Shown: piece after piece, positions 46,775 through 57,276 of the stretch | Numbering within the stretch: the stretch's first letter is position 1 | Layout: every line of letters begins with the position of its first letter | Source of the DNA: Phialophora verrucosa | Taxonomy: Eukaryota > Ascomycota > Eurotiomycetes > Chaetothyriales > Herpotrichiellaceae | Reading direction: 5' to 3' | DNA: 64,000 bases | Assembly (NCBI GenBank): GCA_002099365.1 | Contig: MSED01000009.1 | Location: forward strand, 1,302,001-1,366,000 | Position numbers and translations under genes: made by a program | Notes under the pieces: generated by a model | Told to the model about the DNA's origin: nothing | Seen by the model: only the letters and a program-made list of their open reading frames with translations | The model's database searches: none

Positions 46775-48465
46775 TCAAACGTTCCAGGTTGCTGCATCGC
46801 CCACTTGAGATATCTGAATTTCATCGCCGCTTCTCCCGGCACGGCGAGGCGCATTGCCATCGGAAGTGGCATGCGCGTCCTTCTTCGATCGCACCGTAGA
46901 CCTGCCACTCGCATCGTCCGGCCTTGCTTTGAACCCTCCCTCGCTCTTGTCCTCGCCCTTTTCTGGCCACAGGACCTGTTTGTTGATTATCGCCCGAATC
47001 ATGCAGCCAACCACGATGAACCAAACCAAAATGAGTATTACCGTCATCACGCAGCCGATGATCCGGATCGCGCCCACGTCGAACGCTTCGGCAATGGCGA
47101 ACGTCGCGGTCGTAAGCGCCGTCTGAGGGAAAATAAAGCTAAACCACGTCATGGCGAACGGCAGGTGATGATCCCCTCGCAGACACGCCATGTTAGAGAG
47201 TAGACTGACGAAGAAGAACCACCACGCGAGCCCCCACAGCCAGAGACCCATCCAATTCGCGACGAGCCGGAGGATCTGGGCGGCGAGGACTCCGGGCACG
47301 TCCATAAAGGTGGAGCCAGGGGAAGAGGCGATGACTCGAGGTAGGTCTTTGGCCATACCAATTACGCCGCTGACCGTGAAAGCCGACGGTCCGACCGAGA
47401 CGAACATTCCCGGCCGAAGCGGCTCAGCCGGCAGCTTTTGTGTCATGAGCCGATACACAAACGCCGAGTAGATGCTGAGGGAGACGAGGAAGCCAATGCC
47501 CTGGATGGTGAAGCCGCCGACAATGATACGGATGGCCTGGTTAGCACCGAGTGCTTTAGAGCAGAGGTTGGCCGCATGAGGTCCGATAATGAGCAAGGGG
47601 TAGGCGGGAAAGATCCAGATCGGAGTCATCCTTGCAATGGTGAAGGTCTGAGTGGACCACAAGACCAGGTAGATGGTTATGCTGAGCGTCATGGCCAATC
47701 CACAGTCAAACCAGTATAGGATCACGACGACGTGGTTGAGCCATGGCCCCACACTCCCGGACCCGTATTGCACGATGTTGATGAGGATGGTGCCGAACGA
47801 GACGGCAAACGCTGGGGCGAAGAGGGATTCGGTGGGATGGGTAAAGCTCGATCGAAATGTCCAAGGGTAGAGGGTGAATCGAGTGATGATCATGGCCCAT
47901 ATAATAATGTAAAGCACGATGTTGAGAAGCATCACGACGACGCCGATAGTTTCCAGACCACTGAACCGGTAGGGCACTATGATAATAGCTCGTCCGTCAG
48001 CTGGTGTCCTCTTGATGCTCAGTATCTCCGCCAGGGGGAGGTTAAGTACGTACCAGTATGCAAAACATTTGCAATGCCGCCAGTTGCCATGGTAAGGGTG
48101 AACCAAGCCCACGTAACGTGCTTCATCCGCTGGGACCAGGTGAGGTCCTTAGGCTTCTCGTCGCCAGGGTCGTCGGCCTTGTCGGCGTCGGTGTCTTTTC
48201 CATTCTCTCCCGCTGCATTGGCCTCGGCATTCGGTGGGAAAGGATAACCTGTCTCCTTCTGCCGGTTGGCACGATGGCCGACTTCACCCATAGGCGTGCG
48301 CCAACCATCCTGACCAGGCATTATGGTCGCTCCTGCACCCAGGTCTCCATTGTTGTTGCCATAATAGGGCTGGCTGGAGGGTCGAGCTCGTGGTCCAAAC
48401 GACTCGTGGTATGAGATTGAAGCGACCATGGACAAAGAAGTCAAATTCTGCGATTCACCTGGCAT
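46775..48465 (-). CDS. TDT-family transporter (SSU1/Mae1-like)
   Basis: Exon 1 (48465-48054) and exon 2 (47976-46775) join in frame to 537 residues. The first 110 residues are polar and acidic, then WAWFTLTMATGGIANVLHTG starts TM1; ten hydrophobic segments follow, the number expected for the tellurite-resistance/dicarboxylate transporter family that includes the sulfite pump Ssu1 and malate permease Mae1. Segments such as IWIFPAYPLLIIGPHAANL and FSFIFPQTALTTATFAIAEAF are typical. The C-terminal 75 residues are basic and cytosolic. Sulfite versus C4-dicarboxylate cannot be decided. Start is uncertain: a GTG lies upstream, so a further 5' exon is possible. Confidence 0.82.
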
Positions 48466-49056
48466 CCTGGCCTGTGTGTTCTCCACGTCTGCTACCGGCC
48501 GGAAAGCGTTGGTGGCAGGCCAGTTGACTGACCTTGAGCAGAGGCGCGCATCGAGGGTTAGTGTTTTTCGTTCATATCCGGGTTCATCGTACTCTGGATG
48601 AGGTCGCTGTACATCCCTGGGTATGTGGTGATGAAGGTGCAGTCCTTAATGTGCACCTTCGGTGACCTTCCCACACGGGAGACCGCTGAAACCGAGATAC
48701 AAGAAGAGATGACAGAGATGAGATCCGCCAGGAAAGGAACTTTCCGGGGCATGAATGCTTATGATAGCAGAACTGGGGGGGTTGTGATTCGAAATCCCCG
48801 AAAGAAAAGAAGCCACTTTTGCCGGCTATCCGTGGTAGTTGACGGGCGATCGTTCGTTTAAGCTGGTGCGTCAGCAGGCCAGTTGTTAGTCTGGCCAAAC
48901 TAGCCGGCGGATTATGCGATCGGCTTCGATAAGCAGCCCGCGGATAGCATTCCGAGAACAAAGCGTCTATAATTTGGAGATGGTATATTTAGTCTCAAAA
49001 TCTGTGTCGAATTTCGCCCCGTCCTCTTCGGGTGGAACGGATACACGGTCTTCTGG

Positions 49057-49197
49057 GGCACATGGTCTAGGGGTATGATTTTCGCTTCGCATCATCAAAT
49101 GTGACTGTGAAAGGTCCAGGGTTCAAATGTAGGTGTTAAAATACCCCCGTGGGTGTTCAATAAACTGACCGATACTAAGCCCTGTGTGTCTGCCACA
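49057..49197 (+). repeat. tRNA-Pro-derived SINE-like unit 1
   Basis: Begins GGCACATGGTCTAGGGGTAT, the 5' half of a tRNA-Pro. The A box TGGTCTAGGGG fits TRGYNNANNNG, and GGGTTCAAATG resembles a B box. The T-stem does not pair, and the anticodon loop is enlarged to 21 nt (TTTCGC and GTGAAA could still form the stem), so it is not a functional tRNA. A non-tRNA tail ending ACTAAGCCCTGTGTGTCTGCC follows; the same layout recurs in unit 2. Confidence 0.75.
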
Positions 49198-49236
49198 CCC
49201 CCGTCAGCCTGTCCCGGGGAGAACACACAACGATAA

Positions 49237-49379
49237 GGGCATATGGTCTAGGGGTATGATTTTCGCTTCGCATCATCGCGTGTGACTGTGAAAGGTCTAG
49301 GGTTCGAATGTAAGTCAAAAAAGTCCGCCCCTGTAGGGCTCCAAAAACTAACCCAAGCACTAAGCCCTATATGTCCACC
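49237..49379 (+). repeat. tRNA-Pro-derived SINE-like unit 2
   Basis: Second copy, 180 bp downstream of the first, sharing the tRNA-like head almost base for base (A box TGGTCTAGGGG, B-box-like GGGTTCGAATG) and a diverged tail with CACTAAGCCCTATATGTCC. Two tandem copies with conserved internal Pol III boxes argue for a SINE-like or duplicated tRNA relic, not a chance match. Confidence 0.75.
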
Positions 49380-49686
49380 TCATTTTTTGGGTTTACCTAC
49401 TGTTCCGGTGTACGGCGACATTTCCTACGGTCTTACAGCCACTCCGCCAACAGTGCACTTTCCTTCGTCGGTCCATCTTCCACCAACGTGGCTGCGGTTC
49501 TAATTTCCTCCTCCAATTCGTCCCCGTCACACTGAGACACCAAACAAAGCACGCGGGCACGACTCCAGTAATGGCGTGTTCCACTCTCGCCACACACGGC
49601 ACCGCGGACGGTCCATCTCCTGGCGGTTGGCCAACGTCGACACCTCAGCGTGCCTCCACGGGCGACGTCCGACCATCGCCGCCAAC

Positions 49687-50367
49687 ATGGCTAAAATCTT
49701 CCTCGAGCCTTTACGACGAACGCTACAACTGCCCGTAGGGACGTACCTGGCTTATTTCGTCCTCGCGCAAATCATAACGTTTACCATCGACCAACTACTC
49801 CTGACCTACCTCGTGGTCTCCCACCCGTCACGACTCTACTCCCTCCTCCACTTCTGGCCTGCCTGTCGCGAGATCGTCCGCCTCCTCCTCGGACCGATCG
49901 GTCTCGTGATCCCGATATCAGTCGCCCTCCACCCTCGAGCTAAGGGCCGGGTGGACGGGGGAGAAATCTTGCTGTTGGCGACGCAGCTGGAACTCCTGAA
50001 GTCGCAGGCGGCGTACGAGGAGCTTCAAGCCGCCCACGCCCGAATCCAGCAAAGGGCCGTCGAGGAGGCGCAAGAACGGGAGAAGGGCCTCCTGGCCGAG
50101 GACGGTGTGTATCGAGAGCTACAGACGAGATACCACAACCTCGTGCAAGAGAGACTGGAGACCAACCGACGATGTGAACAAATGGCACATGAACTGGCGG
50201 CACTGCATCGCCTCGTTACGATGCACTGTCGTCCAGGCGCGGCGTCCACGCGCTCCATCGCGAGACGTCCCACATCTCCCCCGCCTCGACCTGACCCGTC
50301 CGAGGCCGGTCGCGACGTCGCAGGCTGCGCATCGTCCCTGCACGATGGTCCGTCCGTGCGCCAGTAG
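49687..50367 (+). CDS. Orphan membrane protein with coiled coil
   Basis: From ATG 49687 (MAKIFLEPLRR) about 226 residues. Two or three hydrophobic segments lie in residues 15-85 (VGTYLAYFVLAQIITFTIDQ, LLLTYLVV, IVRLLLGPIGLVIPISVAL). Then residues about 95-180 form a charged Glu/Gln/Arg heptad stretch (LLATQLELLKSQAAYEELQ onward), a likely coiled coil. A basic, Pro-rich tail with RRPTSPPPRPDP ends the chain. No family recognised. It is the first gene of the GC-rich island. An upstream ATG frame (49571) overlaps its start and could lower translation. Confidence 0.6.
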   Translation: MAKIFLEPLRRTLQLPVGTYLAYFVLAQIITFTIDQLLLTYLVVSHPSRLYSLLHFWPACREIVRLLLGPIGLVIPISVALHPRAKGRVDGGEILLLATQLELLKSQAAYEELQAAHARIQQRAVEEAQEREKGLLAEDGVYRELQTRYHNLVQERLETNRRCEQMAHELAALHRLVTMHCRPGAASTRSIARRPTSPPPRPDPSEAGRDVAGCASSLHDGPSVRQ

Positions 50368-51478
50368 ATCCATGATGTCGACATCGGTCACGACGACGAC
50401 CTACGCCCCGGTGCGTCACCGAATTTGGCCGAGCCAACTTCCCCGAGGCCGGCACGTGGCCACTCCGGCAGGGCCACTGGCTTCGTCGTGACGAGATGCC
50501 GCGGCACTCGGTCTCCTGGCCTAAGAGCAGGAGGGCGGTCTTGATGTCGCCTTCGCGGTGGAAGGGCGGCCGAGCCTGGGTGGGCCATCTTTCAGGGGGG
50601 GCTGAGACTTGGCCAGATCGAGATAGGTTAGGGAGGGCGATGATAGTGTAATAGGGCGATGAGGCCCGTACCACAGCGAGGTGGGCATTTGCCTGTGCAA
50701 TGCGTGTGCGATGCCTGCAATCCTGCGTTCTGATTGGCTGGGCGTCTCGCGCAAGGCTGTGCATCCTGTAGTTTCCTTATTGGCGCACGGGCACACATGG
50801 ACAGACAGGCAATACAACAGCTATTGAAAGGACCATTAAGATGTGGTGGGTTGATTGTGGTAAAGGCAGCGCCTGCCGCCGTACGAGATATGCCCGTCAG
50901 GCGACAAAGCCTCGCCCCGGTTTGATACGCCGGTGCCTTTCACAGAGTCAACTACCGTAGAGAAGGTCGGAACGTATGCGGACACGCCACTTAGTACCCA
51001 TTGTCGTACCGCACGCTCTTCGGTTAAACATTTGCCGGGCTTCCGCCGGAGCCTTTTTGTACGGGCCGTACAGCCAAAAGAACAAGCGACGAGGTGGGCG
51101 GGCGGGAATTGTCACCGTCGGACACGAAAACTCGCCTGGGCGACGCGTGGGTCGCGTGACTTGGATTGAGGACACGACGCTGTTGCAACCCCAACGTCTC
51201 GCATTGATGCCCGCGTCTGCTGGCGGCAAGGTCGACGGCGAGTCAGACGTCACGAGAGGGCGACCGCCCGCGCAGCCGCGACGGGAATACAAGCGACGGT
51301 CAGGTCGCACTCTCAGGCCGCATCCATCGCACTCCTGCCCAGGTCATCGGGCCGTGCGTCTCTGACTCCTGCTGCCACTGCCTTTGCCGGACGACTCGAC
51401 ACTGCGATCTGACGTCCACCTTCCCGACATTCTCACGCGGACAAGGTTCCCCCGTGGACGTTGTCCCGCGAGAATGCG
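50368..51478. other. Intergenic in GC-rich island
   Basis: About 1.1 kb. Many overlapping open frames on both strands are a by-product of high GC; none shows splice-supported or protein-like structure. Confidence 0.4.
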
Positions 51479-52115
51479 TCACCCGGACGTGTCTAGAGAC
51501 GGGTCGGGTTGACACAGCTGCCTCTGCGCCTCGGTGTGACGCTCACCCTGCCGACCCTCCCGATATCCATGCCCGCAGACCGTCGTGGCCGGGTCTCGTG
51601 ACGGCCCAGAGTGCGGGTTCGAGACGCTCGGCGGCAGGGCGGTCGTGAGACCCGGGAACGGTTGGTCGAAGTCCAGGTTGACCGTCCTCTCCGTCTTCTT
51701 CGTTCTCTGCCACCTCGCAACGTACGCCGCCTGAGTGTGTCTGGGATCCTGCATCGGCGGCGTCAGCACCCTCGTTCTGGGCGTCACCAGCCGCCACGGA
51801 CTCACCAACGTTGCGAGCAGCTCGGAAGCCCGGTCGGCGGGCAGTTTCTGTGCTGCAGCCGCCGCGTGCAATCGCCGCAGTCGGCTCAACTGATCCTCAC
51901 TGAACTTGGACCGCCGCTTCTCGCCACCCGCCGTGTTTGCCCCCGCGGGCGACGGTGCAGGCAAGTCCCGGGGGCCATGGACGATTCTGCCGTCGTCGCC
52001 GTTCACGGTGACGCCGAGGTCTTCCAAGGCGCGAAGGTTGTATGCCATCTGAGACTCTATTAGGCCGGACGCAGAAGAGGCACATAACAAGACTCACCTG
52101 GCTGTGAGAACACAT
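51479..52115 (-). CDS. Orphan protein, spliced, basic
   Basis: Exon 1 (52115-52098) encodes MCSHSQ; the intron 52097-52049 has a GTGAGT donor, CCTAAT branch and CTCAG acceptor; exon 2 is 52048-51479; 195 residues in frame. Residues about 60-100 form an Arg/Leu/Ala helix (SEDQLSRLRRLHAAAAAQKL). The C-terminal part is Pro/Arg-rich. A GTGAGC near 51540 could be another donor, so the C-terminus is unsure. No family recognised. Confidence 0.5.
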
Positions 52116-53778
52116 GCTGCTCCTGTTTCGAGACGGACGGTGCAGTCGAGATGGCAGGCGGACGAGGCGTGCAAGATGTCGGCGGTTTTATAGCAGTGGC
52201 CCCGCCTCGACCAGGAGCGCCAGACAAAGCGACCGCGACCCGAGAGCTGCCTGGGGCAGGACATGCGCGCCGTCACTGTCTCGTGGTCACAAGGCCTTGC
52301 TCTCACCTTCCGAGACAGTCTCTTTCGCCGGAGCTTTCCAGGCATCGACGAGTTTCTGGAGCCGGTATCTTTGGTTCTGACTCTCGTCAAACACGGTGCC
52401 CCTTTGTCCCTGTCCGTGGCTGCAGTCATGTCCATAGTGTCGGCATGGAACAGTCCCCTTCTGCACCCGAGTGCGGCGCCACGAACCATGCGGCTCGACC
52501 GTGACGACGGATCGACGTCCTTTGTCCAGGCGCTGCTTGCTCAGCCCAGGCGAGCGACTCCAACTGGGCGGCTGCGACTCACCTGGCGCGCAACCGTGGC
52601 ACGGCAGGACGTTCAGTCGGATAGACAGCTCTAAGCAGGGACGCCCAAGGCCACGTGTTTCGGCGCTGTCTTCTGAGAGTCAGGGCACCTCACCGCCACA
52701 CGTGCTTTACTCCGGCACAAAGAGAGGGAGAAACCGAAGCCAGCCCTGAGGCAGCGCGTCCTAGACAAGCCCGGCCAGATGGAACCACCGAGGTCGAACC
52801 CCTGGGCCCGATGGACGACGGGCTGTTTTTGGTGCATCGTGAGGCACGTTAGGACGACAGAGGAAAGGTGCGGCAGAGGGGGAGCGGACAGGCGAGGGGG
52901 ATTTCTCGCGCAGCACACTCGTCGCCCCCGCCCATAATTTACCTCGTACAGCTAAAAGCAGCCCCTTTTATTAATGACTTCCTCTACTGACTTCGGCGTC
53001 AATATATATAATCATAACTGGAGTTCGACATAGCTTGACAAGACATACAACTTTGACATACAACCTTTTCATTATTTTACTCTCGTTGTTAAGTTAGCAG
53101 GTAGGGAAGTTGAGGACCCTTGGTTCCCACCCAAGTTTGACGATTGTGGTGTGTGGAGACTTTGCCCCTCTTATGTACTGAATTTCACCTATGTGCGTCC
53201 TCACCCCGATGGGCTGACCTCATCTTTAGATGCCTAGGCAGAACCTCAACGGCGCGGCCACGAGGAGCAGTGATTGCGGAGGGAAATTTGGACCAGAAGA
53301 AGGGCGTCATGGCGAGGACACAGAGCCAGCGCAGTCGTACTGGAGTAGATGCGTGAACACGATGCCAAAGAACTGCGAGGAGGGTGGGTTGGGTAGGGCG
53401 TCCCGGCACGTGCACACAGTTGCATCTGGGCACAGGGTGCATGTTGGCACAGCTGCGCTCTCTCAACACGTGATGGTTTCGAAATCTATGGTGTTTGCTG
53501 CGCTCTCTCAACACGTGATGGTTTCGAAATCTATGGTGTTTGCTCCTCCCTCACAGCAACGAACGCAATTGATGCTTGTCCTTTCAACGCGTTCCCAGTT
53601 GTTCGCTCTTCCGGACCAGGCGAAAGTTGCCAGGCCCTGTTCTGCCTGTGCATGGCGCCGGCCTCCTCCTTGTGGGAACCGCCTGACCGTCTCCAAAGGG
53701 CGCTGGCACCAGAGACGTATGTTCCGGGACATCGTGGAACGCGGTTCACATCTCTTCTACTCCCCTAAATACCACCGG
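52116..53778. other. Intergenic in island, with AT-rich block and 45 bp duplication
   Basis: 1.66 kb. A sharp AT-rich block spans about 52,930-53,130 in otherwise GC-rich DNA, and a perfect 45 bp tandem duplication lies at 53455-53544. A plus-strand ATG frame at 52263-52634 (123 codons) is open but without recognisable content. Confidence 0.45.
53455..53544 (+). repeat. Perfect 45 bp tandem duplication with CACGTG
   Basis: Two identical 45 bp units, each starting GCGCTCTCTCAACACGTGAT and ending GGTGTTTGCT. Each holds one E-box-like CACGTG. Perfect identity implies a recent duplication. Confidence 0.95.
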
Positions 53779-54164
53779 TCAGTCACTGAGCCTGTTCAGC
53801 GGACGAAAGAATACGTACACGGATCTCTCTCTCACCGCTTGCACCAGTGTGTGACCACCCGGACGAGGTCGAGGACCAGGATCAGGAAGATGACCGGGGC
53901 CAACAATGCCAGGGTGTTGAATCCGAGGCAGTCTTCGAGCCAGAGGACCAGGGTCTGCGCGAGGACGACATAGTACGTGACAGCTTTCGTTCCGGCAAAC
54001 TGTCCCCACGCAGAGGCCGCGGTCAAGGTCTCCGTCTGTTCGAAACGTCAGCATCCTGGTACAAATGCGAGCCGGCGTCCCGGTCACTGTGGCCGACGGG
54101 TCCTCACGGTCACCTCTTTCACGGCACCATACCATCTCTCCGAGATCGCGGGCACGTGCTCCAT
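53779..54164 (-). CDS. Small orphan transmembrane protein
   Basis: Exon 1 (54164-54108) encodes MEHVPAISERWYGAVKEVT; exon 2 begins at 54035 after a CTGAC branch and AACAG acceptor. Two hydrophobic segments follow (AVTYYVVLAQTLVLWLEDCL and TLALLAPVIFLILVLDLVRV), ending VTHWCK. Exon 2 either stops at 53832 (86 residues) or splices at a GTGAGA donor to a tiny last exon (53791-53779) that adds RLSD. No family recognised. The two-helix hairpin recalls small membrane subunits or viroporin-like proteins, but nothing proves either. Confidence 0.5.
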
Positions 54165-54559
54165 CGTCTGGGTACGCCGTCGATGATTGTTGGTTGAAGG
54201 GAGTCTTGGGTCTTCAGAGATCGGGGGCAGGTAAAGGACATGAGAGTGAGATCCATGAAAGTGCGAGGGGGGATGATTTTATGGCCCCGACACGACTTCG
54301 CCACCCGGCAGCGGGTTTCAGACCATTCAGGAGCGAGGCTGAGGGTTTCGCGGACGCCTGCAGGTGGTGGCGCGGCCTGGGCCTGTCTGTAGGCGATGTT
54401 TCTTTGTCTGGGGTGAACACGTCTCCCGACGCGAGATGAGCAAAGACGCGGATCGCTCCCCCCTCCATCGACCCTTCCCCTTTCGCCGTCGACCAGAGCG
54501 TTGGAAGGTCGTCCACCGCGTCGAACGGTCACAGGTCCACGACCCCTCCGCCGGTGAAC
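54165..54559. promoter_or_regulatory. Divergent promoter region in island
   Basis: About 395 bp between the divergent small TM gene and the acidic-tailed protein gene. Confidence 0.35.
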
Positions 54560-55716
54560 ATGGCGAACGAGCCTCCCGTCTCCGAGCAGGATTGGACCAC
54601 GAGGCTGAACGCGTTCCTCGGCTACGACCCCGTGAGTAAACTTGCCGCCACTGGAGGCCTCCAGACTGACGTCCGCCAGGGGGTCGAGCAGGTCCTGGCC
54701 CAGGACGCCGCGTCGTTCTCGCCACAGGCCAAGAAGAACCTCAAACGCCTCAACCGGCACGTCAACGCCACCACGCGACGCGGGGGAGGCGGCGGCGGTG
54801 GCAGGACGCGCTCGGGGAGCGAACCGCCCGAGGCAGAGCCCACGTCCACCGCCAACAACAACTGGGCCCGCTTCCTCAACATGACCGAGGTGGACACCTC
54901 GAAGGCCGAGGACTTCCTTCAGTACGTGGAGGAGCACCGGATTCCAGGGAAGACGGCGGCCGAGATACTTCTGAGTCCGCGAGTGGTCGACGGCCCCGCG
55001 ACCGCGATGCTGATCGCCGACCTCAAAGGCGATGACATGGTCAGGGGGTTTCAGAGCCGGATTGACTACACGCTTCAGGTCAACGAGAACACGGACCTCT
55101 GGCAGCTGCGTCAGCGTTTCATCTGGCTCATGTGGTTCGACATCGTCAAGACCGTCCGACCCGGCATCTCCGGAGGCCGCCTGGGCCGCAAGGCGTTGGA
55201 GGACATCAGAGCGTTCGTCGGGACGGTGGAGTCGGACGAGGAGCAGGTCAGAAACATCGTCGCGAACATCTCCAGCTGGTGTCGTTACGGGAAACGCTTG
55301 CAGGCGCTGTGCGAAATTTTTGGCGAAGGCTGCATCTTCATCCTGCTGCCCCAGCTGACCCGTGGTTTGTGAGTACCCCTGGCCCGTGTCGGGCCCCAGG
55401 CCTTCCTCTGCACCCGTGACTGACCTTGGCCCGCCACAGCATCACCGGCAGGCGTATGCACACCAAAAGCCCGCACTTCCAGCGCGCCATGGACCATCTC
55501 GACGAGATCAAGCTGAGCGAGGTGCTCAAGGAGCGACCCGAGTTTCAGAACTTGGCGAGGGAGATGCGAGAGATGCTGTGCAGTTCCGTGACGCGGCAGC
55601 TGCCGGCTCACCTCAACGCCAGCGGATGGAGCAGCAGTGGCGCTGACCCGGAGGGAGAGGATGGTCAGGACGGTGACGAGGACGACGAGGGCGGCCCGTC
55701 GGGAGAGGACGGGTAG
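54560..55716 (+). CDS. Orphan helical protein with Gly linker and acidic tail
   Basis: Exon 1 (54560-55368) and exon 2 (55440-55716) join in frame to 361 residues; the 71 bp intron has GTGAGT, CTGAC and CACAG. An N-terminal module (1-70) is followed by a basic Gly linker (RRGGGGGGGR), a Glu/Pro stretch, and a compact helical domain (about 95-335) rich in Trp/Arg/Leu, with LWQLRQRFIWLMWFDIVK and CIFILLPQLTRGF. The last 25 residues are almost all Asp/Glu/Gly. No family recognised. A helical core with a flexible acidic tail is seen in some nucleic-acid-coating proteins, but I find no motif that shows this. The best-supported gene of the island by codon and splice coherence. Confidence 0.65.
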
Positions 55717-56138
55717 CATCGAGTAGTCATACCCGTCTTGGGAAATTCTCCTCAGGCATGAAAGTCGTACGTTGCGGCGACCAACCGCGGTCAGGTTTTC
55801 ACGCCGACCGCCTCGCAAGGTTGGGACGGCGAGGCTGGCTGTAGGCTGGCTGCAAACAGCGAGAACTTGCAAACGTGTTCCTGCCGCATGACCACTCCTC
55901 TCTTGGCCCTTGATCCCCGTAGTCGATTCGGAGGACGACCAGTCCAACGTCACGCTCGCGTGTAGACGATTTTCACCTGGGAGATGGCCCGGACTCCGAT
56001 GGCAAGCTGCGGGTGCGGGTAGCCACATACAGGTCCAGAACCGATCTCGCCGTTGCAGCGGCGGTGGGAACTGAACCTGTCTCTGGAGCCAGAGCCTTTA
56101 GCTGGCCTGCCCCCCTTGTGATGGTGTCTACGTCGATC
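55717..56138. other. Intergenic in island
   Basis: About 420 bp between two plus-strand genes; an alternative in-frame ATG for the next gene lies at 56121. No other feature. Confidence 0.4.
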
Positions 56139-56792
56139 ATGGCCCGGGGCAAGCAAGAAGCCGCAGACGTGCCCTCCTCTCCTGGAGTTCTTGGTGACCT
56201 GGGGCAGCTCGACCATCAGTCCCTGGCGCGACACTGTACACGCCGCAGGCTTAATGCCATGGGTGACCGTGGATTGCTGAGACGTCGTCTGGAGGCCTGG
56301 TGTCGGCTCGATGGCGAGGCAAGACGGGCTCTGCTGCGACCGGCACCGCGCGGCAGCCATTCGGTACGCCATTCCATGACGCGAACATACATGTCCTGAC
56401 AACGTGCAAAGGAACAGGTCCTCCGCCCCGCCGGACCCTACGGCCCCTTTGCGCGGTGCGCCTCAAACCCGGCCGTCCGCTTGCTCTTCCTCCTTCCCCT
56501 CCGCTTCTTCACTGTCTGGGCGTTCACCTGGTCGATGAGATGGGCCTTTGCTGGGTTCGGCGACAAGCAGCTGTCGACGCTCGAGCCGGAAGACTACCGT
56601 GCCTGGCGGGATGGAACACGCAGTCAGATCACCTGGGTGCAGATCCTGTTCACGTTGGCCCCGGTCCTGCTGCGATTGTGCGAAAAGCTCGGGGACATGG
56701 TCGACACGGACGTGGAGGCGTATCGCGCTCAACCCACCGTCGCGCCGACGAAGACAATAACGATGAGCGGATCGTCGGGCGCCTCGAAATGA
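56139..56792 (+). CDS. SAP-like motif plus transmembrane protein
   Basis: Exon 1 (56139-56363) and exon 2 (56418-56792) join in phase 0 to 199 residues; the 54 bp intron has a GTACGC donor and CTGAC branch. Residues about 24-55 (LDHQSLARHCTRRRLNAMGD and on to RRRLEAW) fit the SAP helix-loop-helix pattern: Leu, four residues, Leu, then Leu-x-x-x-G and a final Leu-x-x-R-L. Exon 2 supplies two hydrophobic segments (VRLLFLLPLRFFTVWAF and ITWVQILFTLAPVLLRL) and a polar tail. SAP/HeH plus TM recalls inner-nuclear-membrane proteins of the Src1/Heh type, which are larger. Function is inferred only from architecture. Confidence 0.58.
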
Positions 56793-57276
56793 CCCCAGAT
56801 GGTCGAACATGGCCCGCGTGGGACGACTTCTTGGTGTCGATGAGATTCCTGGTGTGGGATAAATAAGGGCGTCCTTTTCGTACCGCCGTGGGGAAGGGAA
56901 AAGGGATAACGCCGCGAAACGAGACCGACGTGTCACTTCGGGAAGCGGTCTCGATCGCTACCAATGGGGGTTACGCCTCTCGTCCGAGTCCTCGCGACGC
57001 TTTGGACGGGCATCGTGGATCTTCGAGTGACATCGGACGAAGGCCGCAAGTCTTTCCTAAATCTCGCGCAAGAGATGGCGACGGGTGGTGAGTGTGGACG
57101 ACACTGACATTCGGGCATTGCGTTGTACGCGGCAGATTACTTTCCACGCGTACCGCCTCCAATAGTATCAACGACCCTCGTGGTCTTTACCACAACACCA
57201 TACCAGCCTTCTGGCCACCTTAAGGAACCCCCTCAAAGCCACGAGCCCCCTTCGGCGGAGGGTATCGCGTCGGCTC
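56793..57276. other. Intergenic, convergent in island
   Basis: About 480 bp between convergent genes; nothing recognised. Confidence 0.4.

Larger units (their letters stand above)
48466..49686. other. Intergenic, left boundary zone of the GC-rich island
   Basis: About 1.2 kb. The left part is presumed promoter of the TDT transporter; the middle holds the two tRNA-derived units; the right part carries an ATG at 49571 opening a 57-residue upstream frame that overlaps the next gene's start. Confidence 0.5.

Noticed and set aside
49057..49379. Two functional tRNA-Pro genes
   Set aside because: A and B boxes are present but the T-stem and acceptor stem do not pair, and the anticodon loop is too long, so they are listed as tRNA-derived repeats.
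52263..52634. Plus-strand 123-codon frame with ATG in the island
   Set aside because: The opposite strand is equally open over the same bases, and neither shows domain-like or splice support. GC-rich DNA gives such frames by chance.
53230..53973. Plus-strand open frame of 247 codons containing the 45 bp duplication
   Set aside because: The repeat is 45 bp, so it stays in frame by chance. The rest has random composition, and it overlaps the splice-supported small membrane protein gene on the other strand.
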